Of a DNA stretch of 15,891 bases, positions 1-8,027 are shown in pieces. Position 1 is the stretch's first letter; each line of letters opens with the position of its first letter. Origin of the DNA: SIG205 sp045545595 (lineage in GTDB: Bacteria > Bacillota_I > Bacilli_A > RF39 > UBA660); NCBI GenBank assembly GCA_045545595.1, contig JAZQBG010000034.1:1-15891 (forward strand), written 5' to 3'. The notes below the pieces were generated by a model. That model ran no database searches and was not told the origin of the DNA. It saw only the letters and a list, made by a program, of their open reading frames with translations. A program made the translations under genes and the position numbers.

Positions 1-1
1 A

Positions 2-334
2 AATTATGATAATTACCAATTATTAGGTGATTACTATGAAGAAGATAACAAAGTAATACTTAATTATCAAAAAAAATATAATGACAATAAAAATGAAATT
101 GTTAACTTAATGCTTTCTAAAGGTAATAAAGAAGACAACAAATATACTAATAATATTTCTATCGCATATCAAAATACAAATAATAGTAATGTTATTAGTA
201 AAAATATAACTGTTACAAATGTTTTAGAAACAGGTACTACAATACCACAATTAAATTTAGATAATAATGTTAAATTAATGGATAATAATTTAAGAAATGA
301 ACTAAAAGAAAATTTTTCTGTATTTATCAAATAA
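2..334 (+). CDS. Unrecognised Asn-rich protein, 3' end only
   Basis: The reading frame is open from base 2 to a TAA at 332-334, so this is the C-terminal part (about 110 residues) of a gene that begins left of the window. The visible protein is hydrophilic and very rich in Asn, Lys and Asp, with no membrane segment or cysteine. It ends in residues NELKENFSVFIK. The position just before spoIIGA is often taken by ftsZ in spore formers, but the tail seen here does not look like the FtsZ C-terminal peptide, and I do not recognise the family. A strong terminator follows directly, so it belongs to a different transcription unit from spoIIGA. Confidence 0.6.
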   Translation, partial: NYDNYQLLGDYYEEDNKVILNYQKKYNDNKNEIVNLMLSKGNKEDNKYTNNISIAYQNTNNSNVISKNITVTNVLETGTTIPQLNLDNNVKLMDNNLRNELKENFSVFIK

Positions 335-363
335 AAAGACAAAATAATACTTGTCTTTTTTTT
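333..363 (+). terminator. Rho-independent terminator
   Basis: A perfect 10-bp stem (AAAAAGACAA at 333-342 with TTGTCTTTTT at 351-360) encloses an 8-nt loop and runs into eight Ts. It overlaps the stop codon of the left-edge gene and separates it from spoIIGA. Confidence 0.85.
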
Positions 364-384
364 ATACTATTTTTGGTGATTATA

Positions 385-1176
385 ATGAAATTATACTTAG
401 ACCTCATTTTCTTTTTAAATTTTGCTTTTGATTTTCTGCTCTTGATGAGTGTTTCATTAATCCTTAGAAGAAACGTTAAGATAATAAGAATATTATTAGG
501 CAGTTTAGTAGGTGCGATAAGTATATTTTTGTTGTTTTTAAAAATCAATTCATTTGAATTGTTTATGTATAAATTAGTTATGAGTATTTTGATGGTACTT
601 GTAACTTTTAAATTTAAAAGTATTACCTATACTTTAAAAAATATTTTTTACCTTTATATAGTAAGTATAGTATTAGGAGGATTTCTATATTTATTAAACA
701 TAGAATTTAGTTATAAACAAGTGGGATTAGTTTTCTATCATAATGGACTCAGTATTAACTTTATAATCTTACTTATAGCGTCACCAATCATTTTATTTAT
801 ATATGTTAAACAAGCATTAAATCTTAAAAATAACTATTCTAATTATTACAAAGTGGACATATATTTGAAAGATGGGACAATTAGAAAAGTTAGTGCTTTT
901 TTAGATACTGGAAACAAACTTAAAGATCCATATAAAAAAAGACCTATTATTTTAGTTGATAGAAAAGCTTTAAATTTTAACTATGAAGAAACAAATACAC
1001 TACTAGTTCCATATGATGGTATAAATAGTCATGGACTTTTAAAATGTATCGTACCAGACCAAATTTATATTTATGGAGTAGGAGTAAAAACAAATTTATT
1101 AATTGGAATATCTAATGAAGAAATAGATATTGATGGTGTAGATTGTATATTACACACAAAATTATTGGAGGGATAA
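385..1176 (+). CDS. spoIIGA: SpoIIGA, sigma-E processing membrane aspartic protease
   Basis: This is the mother-cell protease that cleaves the pro-sequence of pro-sigma-E after polar septation. The first 20 residues (MKLYLDLIFFLNFAFDFLLL) closely follow B. subtilis SpoIIGA, and the N-terminal half holds about five hydrophobic segments (residues 5-25, 33-52, 58-75, 85-105, 122-141). The C-terminal cytoplasmic half carries the aspartic-protease motif FLDTGNKLKDP with catalytic Asp174 (Asp183 in B. subtilis). It ends with the family-type IGIS...D.ILH.K.L tail. At 263 aa it is shorter than the B. subtilis protein (about 309 aa). I chose ATG 385 because GGTGAT at 375-380 is a well-placed ribosome binding site; the in-frame TTG (373) and GTG (376) lie in or next to that site. 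The sigE start follows one base after the stop, with the sigE ribosome binding site inside the spoIIGA end, so the two are co-translated. Confidence 0.95.
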   Translation: MKLYLDLIFFLNFAFDFLLLMSVSLILRRNVKIIRILLGSLVGAISIFLLFLKINSFELFMYKLVMSILMVLVTFKFKSITYTLKNIFYLYIVSIVLGGFLYLLNIEFSYKQVGLVFYHNGLSINFIILLIASPIILFIYVKQALNLKNNYSNYYKVDIYLKDGTIRKVSAFLDTGNKLKDPYKKRPIILVDRKALNFNYEETNTLLVPYDGINSHGLLKCIVPDQIYIYGVGVKTNLLIGISNEEIDIDGVDCILHTKLLEG

Positions 1177-1177
1177 C

Positions 1178-1870
1178 ATGTTAAAAAAAGTACTAGAATT
1201 TATTAGAAGTTTATTTAGAAAAAAAAATCATATATTCTTTTTAGGTAGTAGCGATGCCTTACCACCACCTTTATCAAAGGAAGAAGAATATAACTTACTA
1301 ACACTAAAAGAAGAAGGAAATACTAAAGCTAAAGAAACTCTTATAGAACACAACCTTCGCTTAGTAGTATTTCTTGCTAAAAAGTATGAAAATACTAACA
1401 TAGATTTAGAAGATTTAGTAAGTATTGGAACTATTGGTTTAATAAAAGGAATAGATACTTATAAAACAGATAAAAACATTAAACTTGCGACATATGCATC
1501 TAGATGTATTGATAATGAAATATTAATGTTCTTAAGAAAAAATAAAAGAAAAAGAACAGAAGTTAGTTTTGAAGATTCTCTTAGTTTTGATGCAGAAGGT
1601 AATGAACTACATCTAGAGGATGTATTAGGTACTGAACCTGATATAGTAACTAAGCCATTAGATGAAGAAGTTAATAAGACCTTATTAAATCAAGAATTAG
1701 AAAAATTAAATGACAGAGATAAACAAATAATGATATTAAGATATGGATTAATGGGACATGAAGAAATGACACAAAAAGAAGTCGCAGAATTCTTAGGAAT
1801 TAGTCAGTCATACATATCTAGAATAGAAAAGAAAGTTATTAGGAAACTTAAAAATGTAGTCAAAATATAG
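1178..1870 (+). CDS. sigE: RNA polymerase sporulation sigma factor E (pro-sigma-E)
   Basis: Early mother-cell sigma factor, made as an inactive membrane-associated precursor and cut by SpoIIGA. The amphipathic basic pro-sequence spans about residues 1-20, followed by the conserved processing region FFLGSSDALPPPLSKEEE (20-37). Region 2 covers about residues 60-137 (NLRLVVFLAKKYENT, EDLVSIGTIGLIKGIDTY, LATYASRCIDNEILMFLR). Region 4 with its helix-turn-helix covers about 183-226 (MTQKEVAEFLGISQSYISR). Length is 230 aa against 239 in B. subtilis; the difference is mostly in a shorter pro-sequence. The ribosome binding site is GGAGGG at 1167-1172. In Bacillus and many clostridia sigG comes next; here it is replaced by the split dehydratase/activase genes. 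Confidence 0.95.
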   Translation: MLKKVLEFIRSLFRKKNHIFFLGSSDALPPPLSKEEEYNLLTLKEEGNTKAKETLIEHNLRLVVFLAKKYENTNIDLEDLVSIGTIGLIKGIDTYKTDKNIKLATYASRCIDNEILMFLRKNKRKRTEVSFEDSLSFDAEGNELHLEDVLGTEPDIVTKPLDEEVNKTLLNQELEKLNDRDKQIMILRYGLMGHEEMTQKEVAEFLGISQSYISRIEKKVIRKLKNVVKI

Positions 1871-1880
1871 GAGGCAAAAC

Positions 1881-2795
1881 ATGAAAGTAGGAATACCTAA
1901 CGCACTTTTTTATCACAAATATGGTTATCTATGGAAGAAGTTTTTTGATTATCTAGGAATAGAGTATATAGTTAGTCCAAATACAAATAAAAAAATATTA
2001 GAAAGAGGTAAAAGACTTTCTACAGATGAGACATGTATCCCATGTAAAATTTATCTAGGGCACATTGATTACTTAAAAGATAAATGTGATATGGTTTTAG
2101 TACCTAGATTTTTAGGAATAGAAAAACAAAAGATAGAGTGTATTAAGTTTAATTCGATTTATGATGTGGTTAAAAATACTTTTAATAATTTAGAGTTACT
2201 TGAATATGATATAGACTACACTAAAAATAAATTTGAGAAATTAGAATTTATTAAACTAGGCAATAAATTAAATCAAAAAAGTAAAGACTCATTAATTGCG
2301 TATATGAATGCATTAACTGATTATAAAAGATATAAAATTAAAAAATATTTAGACCAGGAATCAAAACTTAATAATGATAAAACTAAAGTATTAATATTAT
2401 CACATCCATATAATAGTTATGATGAACTTATTGGCAAACAAGTTACTAAAATATTAGCTAGTTACAATATTGATTTAATATATTCTGATAGATATGTAAG
2501 TAATGAAGATAAATCTTATAAATATAGTGAAACTTTATATTGGAATTCTAACAAAGAAATATTAAATGCTTTAGATTACTACATTAATAAAGTAAATGGA
2601 ATAATACTTCTAACTGCTTTTCCATGCGGGAATGACTGTTTAGTAAACGAACTTATTTTAAGAAAAGTTAAAGATAAGCCAATAGTAAATATTGTAGTTG
2701 ATGAAGTTAATAGTGAAGTAGGATTAATTACTAGATTAGAAAGCTTTATAGATATAATTAACGAGGGTGAGAATATATATGAAAAAAATTATTAG
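1881..2795 (+). CDS. DUF2229-like protein of the acyl-CoA dehydratase/activase system
   Basis: A 304-aa cytoplasmic protein resembling the DUF2229/COG3580 module that in many Firmicutes is part of one very large activase-dehydratase polypeptide. The N-terminus has the family-like start MKVGIPNALFYHKYGYLWKKFF, and the Cys pair STDETCIPCK (Cys52, Cys55) is the expected Fe-S or metal ligand site. A second pair, FPCGNDC (Cys249, Cys253), lies near the C-terminus beside the pattern LVNELILRK. The ATG follows AGGAGG at 1869-1874, which overlaps the sigE stop, so it is translated from the same message as sigE. It overlaps the next gene by 17 bases. The substrate is unknown; relatives are involved in ATP-driven low-potential reductions. 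The family call rests on motif memory. Confidence 0.75.
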   Translation: MKVGIPNALFYHKYGYLWKKFFDYLGIEYIVSPNTNKKILERGKRLSTDETCIPCKIYLGHIDYLKDKCDMVLVPRFLGIEKQKIECIKFNSIYDVVKNTFNNLELLEYDIDYTKNKFEKLEFIKLGNKLNQKSKDSLIAYMNALTDYKRYKIKKYLDQESKLNNDKTKVLILSHPYNSYDELIGKQVTKILASYNIDLIYSDRYVSNEDKSYKYSETLYWNSNKEILNALDYYINKVNGIILLTAFPCGNDCLVNELILRKVKDKPIVNIVVDEVNSEVGLITRLESFIDIINEGENIYEKNY

Positions 2796-3879
2796 TTTTC
2801 CTAACTTTGGAAATTATCATATTCCTTTAAAAATGTTTTTAAATAAACTTACTAAATGTAAAGTTATGACCGCACCTAAAAATACTAGAAAAACATTAGA
2901 AATAGGGAGTAAATATGCACCAGATTTTGTCTGTTTACCATTCAAATATACACTTGGTAATTATATTGAATCTATTAGTCGTGGTGCGAATGTCTTAGTT
3001 CAAGCAGGTGGTGGTTGCAGATATGGTTATTATGGTGAAGTACAAGAACAAATATTAAAAGATTTAGGACATGATATCAAATTTATTAATTTGATGGACA
3101 AAGGTAGTTTTTCATTAATGAAGTTTTACAAGCAAGCTAAAGAGATAAATCCTAATCTAAAATTTATTGTTTTTTTATATTATGTAGTAGTTACAATGCT
3201 TACTATGATGTATATGGATAGTATTGATAAGTATATTAGAAAAAATATGAAGTATGAAATCAACAAAGGAAGTCTAGATAAATTAAAAGATAGATTTTTA
3301 AAATTTATGCCTAGTAACTTTAGCATTATTAAAATGACTAGATTATATTTAAGAAATAAAAGAGAAATGAAATATTGCATAGATAAAAGATATGATAATT
3401 CTAAATTAAAAATAGGACTTTTAGGAGAACTATTTTCTATGATTGAACATAGTAGTAGTTACAATATAGAGGAGTATTTAATGAGTAAAGGAATAGAAGT
3501 TAGAAGATATACTGATATTACATATTTACTTATTACTAAAAAGTTTAATGAAAGAAGTATATTGAGAAAAGCAAGAGTTTTTTCTAAATACAAATTAGGA
3601 GCAGATTCATCAGATAATATCGCACACGCAATTGATATGGCAAAAGAAGGATTTGATGGAATAATTCATATGAAACCATTTAGTTGTTCGCCAGAGATAA
3701 ATACTGTTCCAATATTACAAAAAGTTAGTGAAGAATACGATATTCCAGTTTTATTTTTAACTTTTGATTCACAATACGCAAAAGGTGCGATAGAAACTAG
3801 AATTGAAGCATTTATAGATATGTTAGAAATGAGAAAGGACGCTAATACTAATGAAGAAAAAATACTATCTAGGAGTTGA
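2779..3879 (+). CDS. 2-hydroxyacyl-CoA dehydratase-like Fe-S subunit (COG3581-like)
   Basis: A 366-aa protein resembling the HgdB-like/COG3581 module of the dehydratase superfamily. Visible landmarks are the N-terminal FPNFGNYHIPLKMFL, Cys52 in APDFVCLPFKYTLG, Cys80 in QAGGGCRYGYYGEVQEQIL, and Cys303 in MKPFSCSPE; the conserved Cys and Gly blocks are those expected around an Fe-S cluster. The C-terminus (VLFLTFDSQYAKGAIETRIEAFIDML) is also family-like. I place the start at ATG 2779 with GAGGGTGA (2763-2770) as ribosome binding site; the in-frame GTG at 2767 lies inside that site. It overlaps the upstream gene by 17 bases and the downstream activase by 29, which suggests coupled translation of a complex. 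It ends in TGA, the only TGA stop in the window; the other recognised stops are TAA or TAG. Confidence 0.78.
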   Translation: MKKIISFPNFGNYHIPLKMFLNKLTKCKVMTAPKNTRKTLEIGSKYAPDFVCLPFKYTLGNYIESISRGANVLVQAGGGCRYGYYGEVQEQILKDLGHDIKFINLMDKGSFSLMKFYKQAKEINPNLKFIVFLYYVVVTMLTMMYMDSIDKYIRKNMKYEINKGSLDKLKDRFLKFMPSNFSIIKMTRLYLRNKREMKYCIDKRYDNSKLKIGLLGELFSMIEHSSSYNIEEYLMSKGIEVRRYTDITYLLITKKFNERSILRKARVFSKYKLGADSSDNIAHAIDMAKEGFDGIIHMKPFSCSPEINTVPILQKVSEEYDIPVLFLTFDSQYAKGAIETRIEAFIDMLEMRKDANTNEEKILSRS

Positions 3880-4798
3880 TATAGGTTCTATTTCTACTAA
3901 GGGAGTTATAATTGATGAAGCTGAAAACATAGTTGCGGATGATTATTTATGGACTGAAGGTAATCCTATAGATGCAGTTAAAAGATTAATTACCTCCTTA
4001 TATAGACAAGTAGGAGATGTAAATATTGTAGGAGTTGGAACAACAGGTTCAGCACGTTATCTTATCGGTAAAATATTAGGTGCGACTACTATAAAAAATG
4101 AAATTACCGCACATGCGATAGGAACAATGAATAATGTGCCTAATGTTAAAACAATTATAGAAATTGGTGGGCAAGATTCTAAAATTATATTAATAGATAA
4201 ACATATAGTAACAGATTATGCAATGAATACAATTTGTGCGGCAGGGACAGGGGCATTCTTATCATCACAAGCTAAAAGGCTAGGAGTTAATATAGAAGAT
4301 TTTGGTTCTATTGCTTTAAAGAGTAAAAACTGTCCTAAGCTTTCTGCAAGGTGTAGTGTGTTTGCAGAATCTGACTTAGTTCATAAACTTCAAATGGGTT
4401 ATAAAAAAGAAGATGTAATTAGAGGATTATGTAATGCGATTGTATCAAACTATTTAAATAATGTCGCAAAAGGTAAAAGAATAAAAACTCCAATTGTATT
4501 TCAAGGTGGAGTTAGTAAAAATATAGGAGTTAAGAAGGCTTTTGAAGAACAGTTAGGCGAAGAAATAATAGTTATCGATAAAGGACATTTAATGGGTGCA
4601 TTAGGTATAGCATTGATAGCTAAAAAAAGTGGTGTAGAAACTGAATTCAGTTTTGATATAAAAGATAACGATTATAAAACTATAGGTAGAGAGTGTAGTG
4701 GATGTGCGAACAATTGTGAGATAGTTAGTGTTTATAAAAATGATGAAATAATAGACCAATATGGAAATAAATGTGAAAAAGGTGTATACACAAGATAA
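3851..4798 (+). CDS. Acyl-CoA dehydratase activase (BadF/BadG/BcrA/BcrD ATPase family)
   Basis: An ASKHA-fold ATPase of the HgdC type that passes electrons to a partner Fe-S protein at the cost of ATP. The phosphate-binding motifs are GVDIGSISTKG (8-18) and IEIGGQDSK (103-111). The two cluster ligands of the HgdC family are visible: Cys129 in ICAAGTGAF and Cys168 in ARCSVFAESD. After the ATPase domain is a Cys-rich tail, CSGCANNC (282-289) and NKCEKG (306-311), absent from minimal HgdC but typical of the large fused activases. This supports the idea that these three adjacent genes are a split form of that fusion. The start lies inside the previous gene, with AAAGGA upstream as a modest ribosome binding site. 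I see no strong terminator after it, so readthrough toward the pilin gene is possible. Confidence 0.88.
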   Translation: MKKKYYLGVDIGSISTKGVIIDEAENIVADDYLWTEGNPIDAVKRLITSLYRQVGDVNIVGVGTTGSARYLIGKILGATTIKNEITAHAIGTMNNVPNVKTIIEIGGQDSKIILIDKHIVTDYAMNTICAAGTGAFLSSQAKRLGVNIEDFGSIALKSKNCPKLSARCSVFAESDLVHKLQMGYKKEDVIRGLCNAIVSNYLNNVAKGKRIKTPIVFQGGVSKNIGVKKAFEEQLGEEIIVIDKGHLMGALGIALIAKKSGVETEFSFDIKDNDYKTIGRECSGCANNCEIVSVYKNDEIIDQYGNKCEKGVYTR

Positions 4799-4814
4799 TT
4801 GAATTTAATTTAGA

Positions 4815-4844
4815 TTGACTTAAAAATAAATGATATTATATAAT
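4815..4844 (+). promoter_or_regulatory. Sigma-A-type promoter of the first prepilin-like gene
   Basis: TTGACT at 4815-4820, an 18-base spacer and a perfect TATAAT at 4839-4844. The predicted transcription start near 4851 lies downstream of the in-frame ATG at 4830, which excludes that codon as the start and favours ATG 4872. Confidence 0.75.
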
Positions 4845-4871
4845 CTTATTATAAGAATAGGTGATTATAAT

Positions 4872-6515
4872 ATGTTTAAGAAAAAAGATGGATTCACATT
4901 AGTAGAATTACTAGCGATAATAGTTATACTGGGAATAATTGGAACCCTAGGAATTCTTTTAGCAACAGGTGCCTTATCAGGGTCTAAAAAAGACGTGGCA
5001 GCAGTTCAAGAAAAGAATGTTACATCAGCTGCCAAAGCTTATTTTAATGAACATTTGAGTGAATTTTCAAGTAAAACAACACCAGAAAATTGTGGGGATG
5101 AACACACCGATGAGGAAAATGTTATAAAAAGAACATGTATTATGAATTCAGATGCGTTAGTAAGTGAAGATTATATAGATCAACCCATAGATGTAAAAAC
5201 AAGAGAAAATATTACATATGATATAACAATTACTTTTGATTTAGAAAAGATTATGGTTAAAAACTTGAAGATAGAAATAAAAGTATCAGAACTTCCAACC
5301 GATGAAGGAGGAAATACAATTCCTATATTTACTGATACAAGCGGTGCGAATAAACCGGTGTTGGCAGATGGTATGATACCAGTAGTGTATGATGAAGAAA
5401 ATGATGTGTGGCTTAAAGCATCTGTAAGAGATGGTTATTATGCATATCAAGATCAAATATGGGCAAATGCAGTAACAGTAACAAGTACAAATAGAGAAGA
5501 ATATATGAGTGCTGATCCAGGAATTGAAATACCTATGGAAGAAATAAATAGTATGTGGGTATGGATACCTAGATATAGTTATAATATTCCTATTCAAAGT
5601 GGTGTAGAAGGTACATCAATCTCAGAAATAAATGTACAATTTGAAACTGGAACTAGTACATCTGAAGTAACAGAAACTACATACAGAAATGATTTGTATA
5701 ATAACACAAACTCTAATTATTATACTCACCCAGCATTTAGAAATGTAAATAATATTACATATGATAGTACAACAAATTCAAGAGGAGCATGGGATGAAGA
5801 AATAACAGGATTTTGGGTAGGTAAGTTTGTAACAGGAGGTACAGCAAGTGAACCTATAATAACTTCAAATCCTGATGAACCTTATCTTGTAAGTCAAAAT
5901 GTGTATAATCAGTTTATTTCTTCTTTAAAATTTGCAGGTGGAACCATGAACACTAGCACTGGTGTTGTAACTTTCTCTGGAAGTGATACATATGGATTAA
6001 CAAATGAAGTAGACACACATATGATGAAAAGTACAGAGCGTGGGGCTGTTATTTATCTAACTCAAAGTGAATTTGGTAAAATTGGTAATGATAATTATAT
6101 TGGAACAGATAAAGAAGTAACTGAATATAACCGAGAGACATGTACACCAGAAAGTTGTGTATCAGCATCTACAACAGGAACAATATATGGAGTTTATATG
6201 AATACAACAACACCTTTAAGATTTATGGGAAATTATAATAATAACATTGAAAATTCTGGATTTAGTGTATTACCTGAAGCTAAGTATTTTGATTACTATG
6301 CCTTTGGAAGAAGATTGAAAACTATGGCAATATTAGGGGACTCATCTTTAGAAACAGAAGTTTGGTTTGGTCAATATGATTTGGTAAATAATATTGTAGA
6401 TAGAATTCTTAGTGATGATGAAATATGGGTACACCATGATAATTCTCTAATATACTATGGATCTTCGGGAGGAGCCTATCCAAACCTTTCATTTATTTCA
6501 GTCTTAATACCATAA
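4872..6515 (+). CDS. Prepilin-type protein with large FGE/C-type-lectin-like C-terminal domain
   Basis: A 547-aa secreted or surface protein. The N-terminus is a class III (type IV pilin) signal: MFKKKDG followed by FTLVELLAIIVILGIIG. The prepilin peptidase would cut after Gly7, leaving N-terminal Phe8 and the conserved Glu5 of the mature protein. A helix (about 8-55) leads to a short region with Cys74 and Cys89. From about residue 163 comes a large domain with WANAVTVTSTNREE (197-210), MWVWIPRYSYNI (228-239), FWVGKFVTGG (314-323), HMMKSTERGAVIYLTQSEFG (383-402), a Cys pair TCTPESC (423-429) and the end GGAYPNLSFISVLIP. I recall these landmarks from many gut Firmicute surface proteins with an FGE-sulfatase/C-type-lectin-like fold. 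The ATG is preceded by AGGTGAT at 4859-4865. Function is unknown; adhesion or ligand display is inference. Expected partners (pilus ATPase, prepilin peptidase) are not in this window. Confidence 0.82.
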   Translation: MFKKKDGFTLVELLAIIVILGIIGTLGILLATGALSGSKKDVAAVQEKNVTSAAKAYFNEHLSEFSSKTTPENCGDEHTDEENVIKRTCIMNSDALVSEDYIDQPIDVKTRENITYDITITFDLEKIMVKNLKIEIKVSELPTDEGGNTIPIFTDTSGANKPVLADGMIPVVYDEENDVWLKASVRDGYYAYQDQIWANAVTVTSTNREEYMSADPGIEIPMEEINSMWVWIPRYSYNIPIQSGVEGTSISEINVQFETGTSTSEVTETTYRNDLYNNTNSNYYTHPAFRNVNNITYDSTTNSRGAWDEEITGFWVGKFVTGGTASEPIITSNPDEPYLVSQNVYNQFISSLKFAGGTMNTSTGVVTFSGSDTYGLTNEVDTHMMKSTERGAVIYLTQSEFGKIGNDNYIGTDKEVTEYNRETCTPESCVSASTTGTIYGVYMNTTTPLRFMGNYNNNIENSGFSVLPEAKYFDYYAFGRRLKTMAILGDSSLETEVWFGQYDLVNNIVDRILSDDEIWVHHDNSLIYYGSSGGAYPNLSFISVLIP

Positions 6516-6517
6516 CT

Positions 6518-6545
6518 AAAGCAAGATTTATTTCTTGCTTTTTTT
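6518..6545 (+). terminator. Rho-independent terminator after the prepilin-like gene
   Basis: A 9-bp stem AAAGCAAGA (6518-6526) with TCTTGCTTT (6533-6541), a 6-nt loop, and a T run to 6545. It starts three bases after the stop codon. Confidence 0.85.
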
Positions 6546-6554
6546 CAAAACATA

Positions 6555-6583
6555 TTTAAAAACTTTGTCAATTATGATACAAT
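6555..6583 (+). promoter_or_regulatory. Extended -10 promoter for the membrane-anchored protein gene
   Basis: TGATACAAT at 6575-6583 is an extended -10 element (TGn plus TACAAT), with a weak -35 TTTAAA at 6555-6560 and a 17-base spacer. The alternative TTGTCA at 6565-6570 is too close to serve as its -35. Confidence 0.5.
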
Positions 6584-6614
6584 AATGTCGTAAAATAGTG
6601 TGAGGTGTGAATTT

Positions 6615-8015
6615 ATGGAAAATGAAAATTTAAATGTGGCAAAACAAAGCAACACAAAAAATATTATTGCAGTAACAGCAATCATAGTTTTATTTTTAGG
6701 ATTGTTATTTGTAACCTTTTCTTACTTCAATAGTCCAAAGAAAAGATTTGTAGATGGTATTAATAAAGTTTTTAGTGTCTTAACAGAGAAAGAATCTAAT
6801 CAAAAACTTAATAATATTTTAAGCAACAACATAGTTGGTTTAGAAGGTGAAACAACAATAAAATTAAACGGTAGTGTTGTAGATGATACACTTAAATTAT
6901 TTGATAATACTGTAATTAAATATAACTATATAGAGGATAAGAAAAATAAAGAAGCAAGTTTAGATTTCGATTCTTCAATTAATAATGAAAAATTAATTAC
7001 TATGTATGGTTTAATGAAAGATAATAAATTATATTTTAATCTTAAAAATTTAATTAATAAATATTACCATACTGAATACGATTTCACTGAATTGTTGGCA
7101 ATCGCAAATACTGAAAATGCTGAATATGTAATTAATATATTAAAGGATACATTAGTAGAGAGTTTAGACAATGATGCTTTCACAAAATCTAAAGATACAA
7201 TAAAAATAAATGGTGAAAGTAAAAAAGTTGAAAAAATGAGCTTTAAATTCACTGATAAATTTATTTTTGATGTTGTTGGTGAGTTTGCAAAAAAAGTAAA
7301 AGAAGATGATAAAGCTCTTAAAATATTAGTAGAATATAACAATCTTACAAAAGAAGAAATATTAGAAACGTTAAATACGGCTATTGACGGTGTAAAAGAA
7401 GTTACAACACCAAGTCAAGATTTTACATTTAATATGTATGTTAAAGATTATATTAATACAGTTAAATATGAATTGGTAATTGATACTACTGAAATAGAAT
7501 ACTATGATTACAAAGAAGTAAAAGAATTTAGTGTTTCAGAAAGTGGAATGAAATATTTAGACGTTAAAATTAAAAATAACAAAGATATAAGTGGAACATT
7601 AGCTATGATGATACCGTTTAAAGGAACTTATAAGGCTGGTAAATTAGATTTAACTCTTACATATTTAACTATGAATTGTAATTTAGTTGTTAGTGTGGAT
7701 GAAGAATATAAAACTGATTCAGCTGAAATAAACTCTAAAATTGAGCTTAAGGTTACAGAATCGGACACAGAATATCTAAATTTAGTTGTTGATTCTAAAA
7801 ATACAATTTCTAAACTGGATAAAATTAATGAATTAAATATACAATCAAGTACTAGTGTTGATGAAATGTCAGAAAGTGATCAAACAACAATAATGAATAA
7901 ATTATCAGAAATGACAATATTCAAAGAAATAATGAGTATCTATGAAGAAAGTCAAATACCAGATGAAGATCCTGGATATGAAATATGGGGGAACGAAGAA
8001 CAATTATCATTTTAG
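6615..8015 (+). CDS. Unknown single-pass membrane-anchored extracytoplasmic protein
   Basis: A 466-aa protein I do not recognise. A short polar N-terminus (residues 1-15) is followed by one strong hydrophobic segment (about 17-38, IIAVTAIIVLFLGLLFVTFS), with no lipobox cysteine or obvious signal-peptidase site. It is therefore probably a type II membrane protein with a roughly 425-residue outer domain. That domain contains no cysteine, is Lys/Asp/Asn rich, and alternates strand-like and helical stretches. It ends in an acidic tail (QIPDEDPGYEIWGNEEQLSF) with no sorting motif. ATG 6615 is chosen because GAGGTG at 6602-6607 is the ribosome binding site; the in-frame GTG at 6600 overlaps that site. 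It has its own promoter and terminator, so it is monocistronic. Its place before sepF suggests, weakly, an envelope role. Confidence 0.85.
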   Translation: MENENLNVAKQSNTKNIIAVTAIIVLFLGLLFVTFSYFNSPKKRFVDGINKVFSVLTEKESNQKLNNILSNNIVGLEGETTIKLNGSVVDDTLKLFDNTVIKYNYIEDKKNKEASLDFDSSINNEKLITMYGLMKDNKLYFNLKNLINKYYHTEYDFTELLAIANTENAEYVINILKDTLVESLDNDAFTKSKDTIKINGESKKVEKMSFKFTDKFIFDVVGEFAKKVKEDDKALKILVEYNNLTKEEILETLNTAIDGVKEVTTPSQDFTFNMYVKDYINTVKYELVIDTTEIEYYDYKEVKEFSVSESGMKYLDVKIKNNKDISGTLAMMIPFKGTYKAGKLDLTLTYLTMNCNLVVSVDEEYKTDSAEINSKIELKVTESDTEYLNLVVDSKNTISKLDKINELNIQSSTSVDEMSESDQTTIMNKLSEMTIFKEIMSIYEESQIPDEDPGYEIWGNEEQLSF

Positions 8016-8027
8016 ATAATGTAAAGA

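Noticed and set aside
363..368. TATACT as a -10 element, and GACAAAA/TTGTC as a Spo0A box, for spoIIGA
   Set aside because: There is no -35 at a usable distance, and the Spo0A-like words match the consensus poorly because they are the arms of the terminator hairpin.
3877..3900. TGA read as Trp (code 4) extending the dehydratase-like protein by a few codons
   Set aside because: Trp is TGG in all genes checked, including many in ileS, and no TGA occurs inside long genes.
4830..4871. Upstream in-frame ATG at 4830 as start of the first prepilin-like gene
   Set aside because: It lies between the -35 and -10 elements, before the predicted transcript start, has no ribosome binding site, and would place 14 residues ahead of the prepilin signal.
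5286..5597. Minus-strand open frame of about 100 codons inside the prepilin-like gene
   Set aside because: It is a mirror of the coding strand with no ribosome binding site or recognisable protein features; the same holds for the other minus-strand frames.
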